Origin: Halobacteriales archaeon QH_7_66_36
Lineage (GTDB): Archaea > Halobacteriota > Halobacteria > Halobacteriales > Haloarculaceae
Length of the DNA stretch: 64,000 bases
NCBI GenBank assembly: GCA_003021175.1
Contig: PXQV01000012.1
Location: 179,671-243,670, forward strand
Direction of reading: 5' to 3'
Shown: in pieces, positions 34,136 through 41,932 of the stretch
Layout: each line of letters opens with the position of its first letter
Position numbering within the stretch: position 1 is the first letter of the stretch
Program-made: the position numbers and the translations under genes
The notes under the pieces: model-generated
Seen by the model: only the letters and a program-made list of their open reading frames with translations
Databases searched by the model: none
What the model was told of the DNA's origin: nothing

Positions 34136-35977
34136 CTACGCGTTGTCGGCGGACGCGTAGTAGTACTCGCCGGCCTGCTTCTGCTCGCGGTCCTTCTGCG
34201 ATCCGGGCTTGTTGATGCGCGGTCGGCCCGTCCGCTCGTCGCGTCGGAAGGTGACGCCGAGATTCGCGAGGAACTCGTTCATCCCCTCGCGCATGCCGAC
34301 GGGTTGGCCGGCGTGCCCATGTTCGGCGGGCGTGCCGGCGAACACCTGCAGGCGGTCGGCCAGCAGGTCGATCATGTAGATGTCGTGGTCGATGACCATC
34401 GCGGTCGCGTCGTTGTTCTCGGCGTAGCGGCGGATGGCTCGCGTCGCGAGCACGCGCTGTTCCACGTCGAGGTGTGCGGACGGCTCGTCGAGCAGGTAGA
34501 GGTCCGCGTCCTCCGAGAGACAGGCCGCGATGGCGACGCGCTGGCGCTCGCCGCCCGACAGGTCCGTGATGTCCTGCTCCATCACGCGTTCCAGCTGGAG
34601 CGGCTGGGCTATCTCCGTGTTCCAGTACGACGAGCCGAAGTCATCGGTGACCGAGGAGAGGAACGCGTCAACGCGCATCGGCTGGTCGATGTCGATGTAC
34701 TGCGGCTTGTAGGAGATGTCGAGAGCGACACCGAGCGCGCCCGAATCCGGCTCCAGCCGCCCCGCGAGCATCTTCGCGAAGGTGGATTTCCCGATGCCGT
34801 TGGGCCCGACGACGCCGAGCACCTCGTTGCGGCGTATCTCGCCGGCCGCCACGTCGAGCGAGAACTCCCCCTCGCCGTAGGATTTCGACATATCGGGATA
34901 CTCGACGAGCGTGTCGCCGGTCGAGCCAGTCCGGGGCGCGTGTTCCTCGAACTGGATGGCTTCCTGCCGGATGCGCATGTTCTCGTTGTCGAGATAGCCG
35001 GTGAGGTACTCGTTGATGCCGCCCTTCGTGCTCTTCGGGTCGGTGACGACGCCGAAGGCCGACGGCTGGCCGTACGCGACGTGGATGGAATCGGCGAGGA
35101 GATCGAGCACCGCGAGGTCGTGTTCGACGACGAGCATCGAGCGGTCGCCGTCGGCGGCGAGTTCGCGGATCAGCCGCGCCGCGGTAACGCGCTGGCCGAT
35201 GTCGAGATACGGCGTCACCTCGTCGAGGAAGTAGAAGTCGGCGTCGCGGACGAGCGTCGCCGCGAGCGCGACCCGCTGGAGCTCACCGCCCGACAGCGTG
35301 TCGATGTCCTGATCGATGACCGGCGCGATGCCGAGCCGCTCGATGACGTCGTCCGCGACCCCGCGCTCGTCGACGCCCTCGACGAGTTCGCGTGTGTTGC
35401 CCGAGAACGTCTCGGGTATCTTGTCGACGTACTGCGGTTTGCGGGCGACCGTCACGTCGCCGTCGCGCAGCGCCGCGAGATACTCCTGTAGCTCCGTGCC
35501 ACGGTACGCGTCCATCACGTCGTCCCACGAGGGCGGGTCGGCGTGGCGGCCGAGGTTCGGGTCGATCTCGCCGGCGAGGATGCGGACCGCGGTCGTCTTC
35601 CCGATGCCGTTCGGCCCGAGGATGCCGGTGACGCGGCCCTCCTGTGGGGCCGGCAGTCCGTACAGCGCGAACGCGTTGTCGCCGTAGCGGTGGGCGGGCG
35701 TCTCGTCGAGCTCCTGCGGGAGGTTGATGATCTCGAGGGCGTCGAACGGACACTTCTCGACGCAGATGCCACACGACTCGCCGAGACAGATCTCCTCGGA
35801 GATGAACACCTGATTCGGGCCGCCCTCGTACGGTTCCTCCTCGTCGTAGTGGTCGCCACGCTCGACGATACACTCCTTGCCCGTCCGGTTGGGCGGACAG
35901 AAGTTCACGCACTCGTAGTTACAGCGGTCGGGTTGACACCGGTCTAAGTCGACGACCGCGATGGAATCGTCGGCCAT
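34136..35977 (-). CDS. Ribosome recycling ATPase ABCE1/RLI
   Basis: A 613-residue ABCE1 (RLI) protein that splits ribosomes with aPelota. The N-terminal iron-sulfur domain has eight Cys (CQPDRCNYECVNFCPP and CLGESCGICVEKCP). NBD1 has Walker A GPNGIGKTT near residue 122, signature LSGGELQRVALAA and a Walker B reading FLDEVTPYLD rather than the common DEPSSYLD. NBD2 has GPNGIGKST near 394, LSGGERQRVAIAA and LLDEPSAHLD. It is followed after one base by an EMC6-like gene upstream. Confidence 0.95.
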   Translation of the reverse strand: MADDSIAVVDLDRCQPDRCNYECVNFCPPNRTGKECIVERGDHYDEEEPYEGGPNQVFISEEICLGESCGICVEKCPFDALEIINLPQELDETPAHRYGDNAFALYGLPAPQEGRVTGILGPNGIGKTTAVRILAGEIDPNLGRHADPPSWDDVMDAYRGTELQEYLAALRDGDVTVARKPQYVDKIPETFSGNTRELVEGVDERGVADDVIERLGIAPVIDQDIDTLSGGELQRVALAATLVRDADFYFLDEVTPYLDIGQRVTAARLIRELAADGDRSMLVVEHDLAVLDLLADSIHVAYGQPSAFGVVTDPKSTKGGINEYLTGYLDNENMRIRQEAIQFEEHAPRTGSTGDTLVEYPDMSKSYGEGEFSLDVAAGEIRRNEVLGVVGPNGIGKSTFAKMLAGRLEPDSGALGVALDISYKPQYIDIDQPMRVDAFLSSVTDDFGSSYWNTEIAQPLQLERVMEQDITDLSGGERQRVAIAACLSEDADLYLLDEPSAHLDVEQRVLATRAIRRYAENNDATAMVIDHDIYMIDLLADRLQVFAGTPAEHGHAGQPVGMREGMNEFLANLGVTFRRDERTGRPRINKPGSQKDREQKQAGEYYYASADNA

Positions 35978-35978
35978 G

Positions 35979-36293
35979 TCAGAAGGTCGTATTCGTCGAC
36001 AGCAGGACTCCCCAACAGACGAACCAGAGAGAGAAGGTCATGAACGCGACGTAGAGGTAATCCTTCGTGGAGAAGTCCTTCATGTCGATTCCCACCACCT
36101 GCAGGACGGGGAACTGGACGAGGATCGCCCCTCCGAGCACGAACACGCCTTTGGGGTCCGTCGCTGCTGTCGCGGCCCCGGCTGTCACGACGGACGACGC
36201 GACCGCGGCGACGATCCCCATGATAGACGCGAGTGCCGTGACCGTCACGCCCCGCATGTGCGGTGAGAACCGGCCGGCAGTGTCTGTCGCCAT
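35979..36293 (-). CDS. EMC6-like membrane protein
   Basis: A 104-residue protein with three hydrophobic segments: VTVTALASIMGIVAAVASSVV, VFVLGGAILVQFPVLQVVG and YLYVAFMTFSLWFVCWGVLL. The conserved DFSTKDYLYVAF block marks the archaeal EMC6-like family, thought to relate to membrane-protein insertion. The ATG at 36293 is chosen; the upstream frame is basic and polar. Its stop lies one base from the RLI start codon, suggesting co-transcription. Confidence 0.85.
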   Translation of the reverse strand: MATDTAGRFSPHMRGVTVTALASIMGIVAAVASSVVTAGAATAATDPKGVFVLGGAILVQFPVLQVVGIDMKDFSTKDYLYVAFMTFSLWFVCWGVLLSTNTTF

Positions 36294-36452
36294 GCTCTCG
36301 CGTCGTCCCCGTGAGGGGAAAAGCGATTCGCTACGCACCGACCCCGCGAGAGCCACGGGCTGTGCCGGCGAGGGTAACTCGACCTGTCTCGTTCAGCGCT
36401 GAAACGCCTGCACACGGGTGAGAGCTCCCCTGAGTTCTCGGCATCACCTCCA

Positions 36453-36460
36453 TGTTTATA
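36453..36460 (+). promoter_or_regulatory. TATA box of the HTH gene at 36488
   Basis: GTTTATAT lies about 31 bases before the ATG at 36488 in GC-rich surroundings, as expected for a promoter giving a very short leader. Confidence 0.5.
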
Positions 36461-36487
36461 TTTCCCCGGCCCCTGCAACCGAGTGGG

Positions 36488-36769
36488 ATGAGTGATTCTG
36501 ACGGGGAGACCATCGACGACCTGCCGCCGAGCGCGAAGCTCGTGTTCAAGGTCCTCGAATACAAGGGTCCGATGACACAGAAAGGGATCGTGGAGGAGTC
36601 CATGCTCTCGGCACGCACGGTTCGGTACGCGCTGGAACGGCTCGAAGAGATCGACATCGTGAACGAAGACGTCTACTTCGCCGACGCGCGACAGAACCTC
36701 TACGAGATCGCGGCCGAGGAGCCTGCCGACGCCACCGCCGAGGAAACCGCGGCCGCATCCGACGACTGA
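36488..36769 (+). CDS. Small winged-helix (MarR-like) protein
   Basis: A 93-residue winged-helix protein, conserved in haloarchaea. The HTH reads PPSAKLVFKVLEYKGPMTQK, GIVEESMLSARTVRYALERL and EEIDIVNEDVYFADARQNLY, followed by an Ala/Glu/Asp-rich tail. The ATG at 36488 is supported by a TATA box 31 bases upstream; the in-frame upstream codons are not protein-like. It has no effector domain and may act as a general DNA-binding regulator. Confidence 0.85.
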   Translation: MSDSDGETIDDLPPSAKLVFKVLEYKGPMTQKGIVEESMLSARTVRYALERLEEIDIVNEDVYFADARQNLYEIAAEEPADATAEETAAASDD

Positions 36770-36862
36770 CCTCGCCGAGACTCTTCAATCGCGAACATTA
36801 CAATCACGCCAACAGGCACGACCGGTGGGAACTTTTGACCGTGGGACGCGTTAGCGACGGCC

Positions 36863-38542
36863 ATGGAGGGGACGCTTCGCGTCGGTGCCGTGCTGGTGAC
36901 CGTCGTCGGTCTCGTGCTCGCCGGGATCGCGCCAGCGGTCGGTGGGGAGAACAGCACAGCGGTCGCGTCGTCGGCAGACGAGCACGCGCCGCCCGACCCA
37001 GCGAGTGACCGCCTCGGCTGGGAGGACGGCTACTGGTACAACGAGTCGGTCGACGTCAACCAGTCAGACGGCGTCAGCCGTGCCGAGTTCAACGCCACCG
37101 CGAGCCGCGCGATGGCCCGCGTCGAACGGATCCGTCGGCTGGAGTTCAAACAGCGACCCGACGCACGGTTCCTCACAGAGGCGGAGTACCAAGAGATACG
37201 CGAGGAGACCCGCGCGCGGCGGGTGAACGTGACGACCGCCGACCGGACCCACCAGAACGTGAAGTTCGAGGCGCTGTTCCTCGTCGGTGAGAACAGGGAC
37301 TACTTCGCGGAGCAGGCGGCCAACGCGCAGACGAACGTTCCACTGGCGTTCACGGTCACGGGCGAGAGCCCGGTGCTCGAGGAGCGCGGCCTGTCGGTCG
37401 GTGACGTCGCCATCATCCGCAGCGAGGGCGAGATTCCACGAATCGAGGAGACGACCCTCGCACACGAACTCGTCCACGTGCTCCAGACGCAGTACTACAA
37501 CGTGACGACGCCCGCATCTCGGCGGACCGAAGACGCCGCGCTCGCGTTCGACGGCGTGGTCGAGGGGGACGCCACGTATCTCGACGGGCGATACGGCAGT
37601 CAGTGTGAGGCGACGTGGGACTGTCTGTCAACGCCGGACGGCCCGCCGCCGAACGTCGCCAACCTCGGGCTGGTGATGTACGGACAGACCGTCTACGCCG
37701 AGGGACCAGGACTGGTCGAGTCCGTCGAGTCACGGGACGGCTGGGCGGGTGTCGGTCAGTTGTACGAGACGCCACCACGGACGACCGAGCAGCTGATCCA
37801 CCCCGAGACGTATCTCGACGACGCCGGCCGCGACGTGCAGGTCGAAGACCGGAGCGGCGACGCGTGGCGCGTGCTCGATCTCGAGGACGGGATCGACTAC
37901 GCGACGTTCGGCGAGGCGGGCATCTTCATCATGCTCTACTACCCCAGCTATCAGAGCCGAAGCGAGGTCGTGATGCGGCCGGGCTACCCGTTCGAGAACA
38001 CCGCCCCCGGCTTCTACAACCTCGATCATCCGGCCTCGGCGGGGTGGGACGGCGACAAGCTCTACCCGTACGTGAGCGACGGGGCCGGCGAGAACGAAAC
38101 CGGCTACGTGTGGAAGACGACGTGGGACTCGGAGACCGACGCCCGCGAGTTCGCCGCGGCGTACCGGCAGGTGCTGGAGCACCGCGGCGCGCGACAGGCG
38201 CAGGGCGCGGACAACGCCTACGTGATTCGCGACAGCCCCGGTAGCGCCGAGTTCGAAGACGCGTTCGCGGTCGCGGCCGAGGGCGACACGGTGACGATAG
38301 TGAACGCGCCGACACTTGCCGACCTGAACGGCGTCCGGAGCGGCGTCGTCCCCGCAGACGTGCGCACGCCGTCGCCGACGGACACGCCGTTCGGTGGCTC
38401 GTCACCATCGGCGACTGACACCGAGACGCCGGCAGGCACGCCCGCCTCGCCGACGGCGTCTTCGGGGCAACCGGGGTTCGGTGCGCTGACGGCGCTGTTG
38501 GCGCTGGTAGCGATGGCGGTCGCCGCCCGCCGGTTGGGGTAG
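36863..38542 (+). CDS. Hvo_1808-family surface protein with HELVH motif and PGF-CTERM anchor
   Basis: 559 residues. A signal peptide (VGAVLVTVVGLVLAGIAPAVGG) is followed by a large secreted domain. The segment TTLAHELVHVLQTQYYN near residue 200 has the HExxH zinc-protease pattern, and a downstream Glu (AFDGVVEGDATYLDGRYGS) could be a third ligand. A Thr/Ser/Pro linker leads to the C-terminal PGFGALTALLALVAMAVAAR, the PGF-CTERM signal processed by archaeosortase A with lipid anchoring. TTTTGA near 36831 may be its promoter. Protease activity is inferred. Confidence 0.85.
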   Translation: MEGTLRVGAVLVTVVGLVLAGIAPAVGGENSTAVASSADEHAPPDPASDRLGWEDGYWYNESVDVNQSDGVSRAEFNATASRAMARVERIRRLEFKQRPDARFLTEAEYQEIREETRARRVNVTTADRTHQNVKFEALFLVGENRDYFAEQAANAQTNVPLAFTVTGESPVLEERGLSVGDVAIIRSEGEIPRIEETTLAHELVHVLQTQYYNVTTPASRRTEDAALAFDGVVEGDATYLDGRYGSQCEATWDCLSTPDGPPPNVANLGLVMYGQTVYAEGPGLVESVESRDGWAGVGQLYETPPRTTEQLIHPETYLDDAGRDVQVEDRSGDAWRVLDLEDGIDYATFGEAGIFIMLYYPSYQSRSEVVMRPGYPFENTAPGFYNLDHPASAGWDGDKLYPYVSDGAGENETGYVWKTTWDSETDAREFAAAYRQVLEHRGARQAQGADNAYVIRDSPGSAEFEDAFAVAAEGDTVTIVNAPTLADLNGVRSGVVPADVRTPSPTDTPFGGSSPSATDTETPAGTPASPTASSGQPGFGALTALLALVAMAVAARRLG

Positions 38543-38551
38543 TGCCCCGGC

Positions 38552-40402
38552 TTACTGCGGCGCGACCGTAATGGTCCGGCCGCGGTCGACGGCCGCCTCC
38601 AGTTCGTCGGCGATGGCGCTCCCGCGAGACACCTGTATCTCGCCGCCCCGCGAGACGGTCGCGGTGAACAGATACTCGTCGCCGGCGCGCACCTCGACCG
38701 TCTCGCCGGCGTGCCCGTCCAGCGGGACGATGACGTGCCGTGAGGTGATCTCCGGGGTAACTATCTCGCCCTGCCGGGTGCCGCCGTCTCCGCCACCCGA
38801 CCCGCCGGAGCCACCGGCGAGCCGACCGGGGTGTTCGTCGAGCGTCCGCACGTCGATGTCGAGGCCGAGCCGGTTCTCGATGTCCGAGATGCGGCCGCCG
38901 CCCTTGCCGATGACCGTCGAGATGTCGTCCTCGGAGACGTAGACGACCGCCGAGTTCTCGCCTTTCAGTTCGACCTCGACGGGACCGCGAGCGACGGATT
39001 TGATCTCGCGTTCGATCTCGTTGCGTGCGATGCGGTCGACGCCGGACTCCTCGCCGTCGCCCTGTGCACCGTCCAGCGGAACGGTGACGACCTGCTGGTT
39101 GAACGTGTAGATCTCGTAGGCCGGTTCGCCGGTCTCGTAATCGGAGACGACGATGACGGGGCGGGTGAGGTCTTCCTCCATCAGGCCGTGGGGAACCTTC
39201 ACCTCTGTCGTGACCTCGTAGACGGTGTCCACCCCGCCGTCCTCGATGTAGACGATGGTGTCGACGACCTGCGGAATCATCCCGAGTTCGACGCGGCCGA
39301 CGAGTCGCTGGAGGGCGTCGATGGCGCGGGTCGCGTGGACGACACCGATCATCCCGACGCCCGCGAGTCGCATGTCCGCGAACGTTCGGAAGTCGGCGGT
39401 CTTGCGCACCTCGTCGTAGACGGTGTAGTCGGGCCGCACCATCAGCAGGGAGTCGGCCGTCCGCTCCATCGATCCCCGGAGTTCGGTGTACTGGGTGATC
39501 TCCGGGCCGACCTGCAGGTCGCGCGGCTTCTCCATCGTCTTGACCGCGAAGCCGGCGTCGTTCAGGAACTCCGCGACCGCCTGCGCGAACGTGGACTTGC
39601 CGGCCCCGGGCGACCCCGAGAGCATCACGCCGCGCTGTCGCTCCGTGAACCGGTCGCGCATCCCCGCCGGGAGGTCGTAGTCGTCCAGATCCGTCTTGAC
39701 GATCGGCCGGACGGCCGTCACCTCGATGCCGTCGGCGAAGGGCGGTCGCGCCACCGCGATCCGGTAGTCCTCGTACTGGATGATCTTCATCCCGGGCTCC
39801 GAGAGTTCGACGAACCCCTTCGCGGAGCCGCGAGCCGTCGACTCGATCTCGTTGGCGACGGTCAGCATCTCGTCCTCGTCGAGCGGGTCGTCGGCGATTG
39901 CCCCGTAGGTGATGTCGCCGATTTCGCCGCGCTTCGCCATCGGCACTACGTCCGTCTTCAGGTGGACGGACATCGTCTGCTCGTCGAAGTAGCGCTCGAT
40001 GTCCAGCCCCTCGGTCGTCTCGTCGACCTTCGGCTCGACGTACTCGATGGTCACGTCGGTCGCGCGGGCGACCTCCGCCTGCACGCGGTCGCTCGTCAGC
40101 AGCGTCGCGTCGTGTTCGGCCGCCAGCTCGCGGATGAGCGCGTCGATGTCACCCTCGCCCGCCCCCGACGACTCCTCGTTCGTGGGGCGACGACCCACGT
40201 ACTGCAGGTCGAACCCGCCGGTCTCCGCCCGGTCGACGAGTCGCTGGAGTTCCTCCAGTCCCGACCATCCGGCGTCGCGACCCTGATTGGCCTGCGACTC
40301 CAACTCCGCGACGACTGCGTTGGGGACGTAGACGACATCGAGGTCGTCCCGCTCGGACACGCGGCCGTCGACGACCGCGCTCGTGTCCGGTAGAATGCTC
40401 AT
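38552..40402 (-). CDS. PIN-PilT/VirB11-like ATPase-KH protein
   Basis: 616 residues in four parts. A PIN nuclease domain (residues 1-150) has acidic residues in LPDTSAVVDGRV, VVAELESQ and GDIDALIRE. A PilT/VirB11-like ATPase follows, with Walker A SGSPGAGKSTFAQ near 265. A KH domain has VIGKGGGRISDIENR near 495. A TRAM-like C-terminal beta domain contains VPLDGHAGETVEVRAGDEYL. The fusion is conserved in archaea and looks like an RNA-acting ATPase/nuclease. The ATG at 40402 starts directly at the PIN strand. Confidence 0.93.
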   Translation of the reverse strand: MSILPDTSAVVDGRVSERDDLDVVYVPNAVVAELESQANQGRDAGWSGLEELQRLVDRAETGGFDLQYVGRRPTNEESSGAGEGDIDALIRELAAEHDATLLTSDRVQAEVARATDVTIEYVEPKVDETTEGLDIERYFDEQTMSVHLKTDVVPMAKRGEIGDITYGAIADDPLDEDEMLTVANEIESTARGSAKGFVELSEPGMKIIQYEDYRIAVARPPFADGIEVTAVRPIVKTDLDDYDLPAGMRDRFTERQRGVMLSGSPGAGKSTFAQAVAEFLNDAGFAVKTMEKPRDLQVGPEITQYTELRGSMERTADSLLMVRPDYTVYDEVRKTADFRTFADMRLAGVGMIGVVHATRAIDALQRLVGRVELGMIPQVVDTIVYIEDGGVDTVYEVTTEVKVPHGLMEEDLTRPVIVVSDYETGEPAYEIYTFNQQVVTVPLDGAQGDGEESGVDRIARNEIEREIKSVARGPVEVELKGENSAVVYVSEDDISTVIGKGGGRISDIENRLGLDIDVRTLDEHPGRLAGGSGGSGGGDGGTRQGEIVTPEITSRHVIVPLDGHAGETVEVRAGDEYLFTATVSRGGEIQVSRGSAIADELEAAVDRGRTITVAPQ

Positions 40403-40811
40403 ATCTCTGATTCGGTCGGCGCGTTCATAAGCCTTCCAACACCCCGCGAACGGCTCGTAGTGGTGCAGTCGGGGAAATGAGGGTACGGTCAAGACCGTAT
40501 ATCGACACTCCGACACGGCGCACGCTGGCGAGCGTCTCGTCGCGAGCCAGCCCCGTGCGAGGGATGAGCGACGAACGCAGTGAGGAGCGAATCGGCTGGG
40601 GAGGCGTGTGGCTGCGGTCGGCGGTGCGGTTCCCTAGAATCGCGCTAGCAGGACGCGTCACCGTCATCGACCCGTCGTTACCGTTCCCCGGTGCGGTTCC
40701 CTAGAATCGCGCTAACAGGACGCTTTAGTTGACGTTTCTACCGACGACAGCGGGCACGTTTCGGGAGAAGCACACACCATCAGACGAAACCCGCATTATA
40801 ACCCATCCAAG
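40403..40811. other. Gene-free stretch with a two-unit repeat
   Basis: Between two minus-strand genes. It contains TCAAGACCGTATATCGAC near 40491, then haloarchaeal-type repetitive DNA (GAGCGAATCGGCTGGGGAGG, 40586-40605) and the 34-bp repeat pair listed separately. I see no coding frame with protein character. Confidence 0.45.
40623..40723. repeat. Two 34-bp direct repeats, 67-bp period
   Basis: Units at 40623-40656 and 40690-40723 share GGTGCGGTTCCCTAGAATCG and the next 14 bases, differing at one base (GCTAGCA against GCTAACA). The spacer is 33 bp. There are only two units, no cas genes, and the sequence does not resemble known haloarchaeal CRISPR repeats. Confidence 0.7.
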
Positions 40812-41405
40812 TCACTCCCGATACCCTTCGGTCAGCGACTCCACGTACTTCGCGATCACGTCCACCTCCAGATGAACGGGGTCGCCGACAGACTTCCGTG
40901 AGAGGCTGGTGATGTCGTACGTCGCAGGAATGATCGCGGTTGTGAACCCACCGTCCTCGAAATCGGCCACGGTGAGCGAGATACCGTCGACGGTGATCGA
41001 CCCTTTCTCGACGACGTACCGACCCATTGACGCGGGCAGCGAGAAGCCGAACACCCAGTCGTCGTCGACCTGCTCGATGCCGGTAACCTCGCCGACGCCG
41101 TCGACGTGGCCCTGCACGAAGTGGCCGTCGAAGCGGCCGTCCGCGGGGAGGGCACGCTCCAGATTGACGACGGCACCCGCGTCCAACTCGCCGAGATACG
41201 TCCGCTCGACGGTCTCCTCGGAGAGGAACAGCGAGAACCACTCGTCGGTGTACTCCTCGACGGTCAGGCAGGCCCCCGAGACGGAGACGGACTGTCCGTG
41301 TTCGAGTTCGGCGGCGAAGGGTGCCGACACGCGCAGGCGGAGCCCGCCCGCCGTCGTCTCTCGTGACAGTATCTCGCCGGTCGCCTCGACGATGCCCGTA
41401 AACAT
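40812..41405 (-). CDS. ribE: Riboflavin synthase (alpha type)
   Basis: A 197-residue bacterial-type riboflavin synthase that dismutates 6,7-dimethyl-8-ribityllumazine. The two tandem lumazine-binding domains are clear: MFTGIVEATGEI with VSVSGACLTVEEY, then FVQGHVDGVGEVTGIEQ with GSITVDGISLTVADF and GDPVHLEVDVIAKYVE. The start at 41405 (MFTGIVE) is the family start; an ATG three codons upstream (41414) is possible. Haloarchaea use this type instead of the archaeal pentameric RibC. Confidence 0.94.
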   Translation of the reverse strand: MFTGIVEATGEILSRETTAGGLRLRVSAPFAAELEHGQSVSVSGACLTVEEYTDEWFSLFLSEETVERTYLGELDAGAVVNLERALPADGRFDGHFVQGHVDGVGEVTGIEQVDDDWVFGFSLPASMGRYVVEKGSITVDGISLTVADFEDGGFTTAIIPATYDITSLSRKSVGDPVHLEVDVIAKYVESLTEGYRE

Positions 41406-41460
41406 AGCTGACATACGGGCGAGTCGCACAAACTCCTTGTCGTTCACGAACGCGTGACGC

Positions 41461-41624
41461 GGTAGTGTTCTGATAAGAGTGACTCCGCAGAGTATGAGGG
41501 CAACAGGGTGTAGAAAGCCCCCGGTCGCTCGACCGTCCGCGGCCGGATCGAGCGCCCGGCCCCTTTCGGTCCCGCCCACCGCAGTTAGACAGTCGAGCGA
41601 CGACCCGCGTATCTGAACACCGCT
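41461..41624. mobile_element. MITE-like element, copy 1
   Basis: About 164 bp bounded by imperfect inverted ends: GTGTTCTGATAAG at the left (from 41465) and, reading the right end in reverse complement, AGCGGTGTTCAGATACG (ending at 41624). Inside are GTGTAGAAAGCCCCCGG near 41508 and CCCCTTTCGGTCCCGCCCAC near 41560. The same blocks in the same order occur at 47814-48136. There is no open frame, so it would need a transposase elsewhere. Confidence 0.6.
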
Positions 41625-41672
41625 CGTGACGCTATCCACAGGGCTTTCCCGCAGGCCGACCCAGCGACGGAC

Positions 41673-41915
41673 ATGGCGCGGTCTATCATGGAGATGGTCG
41701 GGTTCGCGGCGACGCTGGCGCTGGCGGCACCCATCGCGCTGTTCGGGGTCGAACAGCTCGTCGCCGGCGACCGGCTCGTCGGCGGCGCGGCGCTCGGTAT
41801 CGCCGCGCTCATGCTGGCCGTCGAGCAGTATCTCACGACGCCGACCGATCTACCCGGAAAGGTGGTCGACGGAACCGTCGGTCGGGTCGCGAAGGAGCCG
41901 GACGAAGAGGAGTAG
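41673..41915 (+). CDS. Small haloarchaeal membrane protein
   Basis: 80 residues. Two hydrophobic helices (VGFAATLALAAPIALFGVEQLV and LVGGAALGIAALMLAVEQYL) are joined by a short polar turn, with a cytoplasmic tail TPTDLPGKVVDGTVGRVAKE and acidic end. It is a conserved haloarchaeal small-protein type (DUF7533-like), with no known function. It is convergent with the UvrD helicase, 17 bases apart. Confidence 0.8.
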   Translation: MARSIMEMVGFAATLALAAPIALFGVEQLVAGDRLVGGAALGIAALMLAVEQYLTTPTDLPGKVVDGTVGRVAKEPDEEE

Positions 41916-41932
41916 CGGCGACGCGGCGGATC

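Noticed and set aside
34098-34160. 20-codon acidic frame (MSDEDEQTVESACYALSADA)
   Set aside because: Halophile-like composition, but it overlaps the end of the RLI gene on the other strand and is too short to support.
34136-35977. Walker B change in RLI NBD1 (DEVTPYLD) as a novelty
   Set aside because: I believe this form recurs in haloarchaeal ABCE1 proteins, so it is probably lineage-typical; the catalytic Glu is kept.
40623-40723. Minimal CRISPR array
   Set aside because: Only two units, no cas genes in the window, and the repeat does not resemble haloarchaeal CRISPR repeats.
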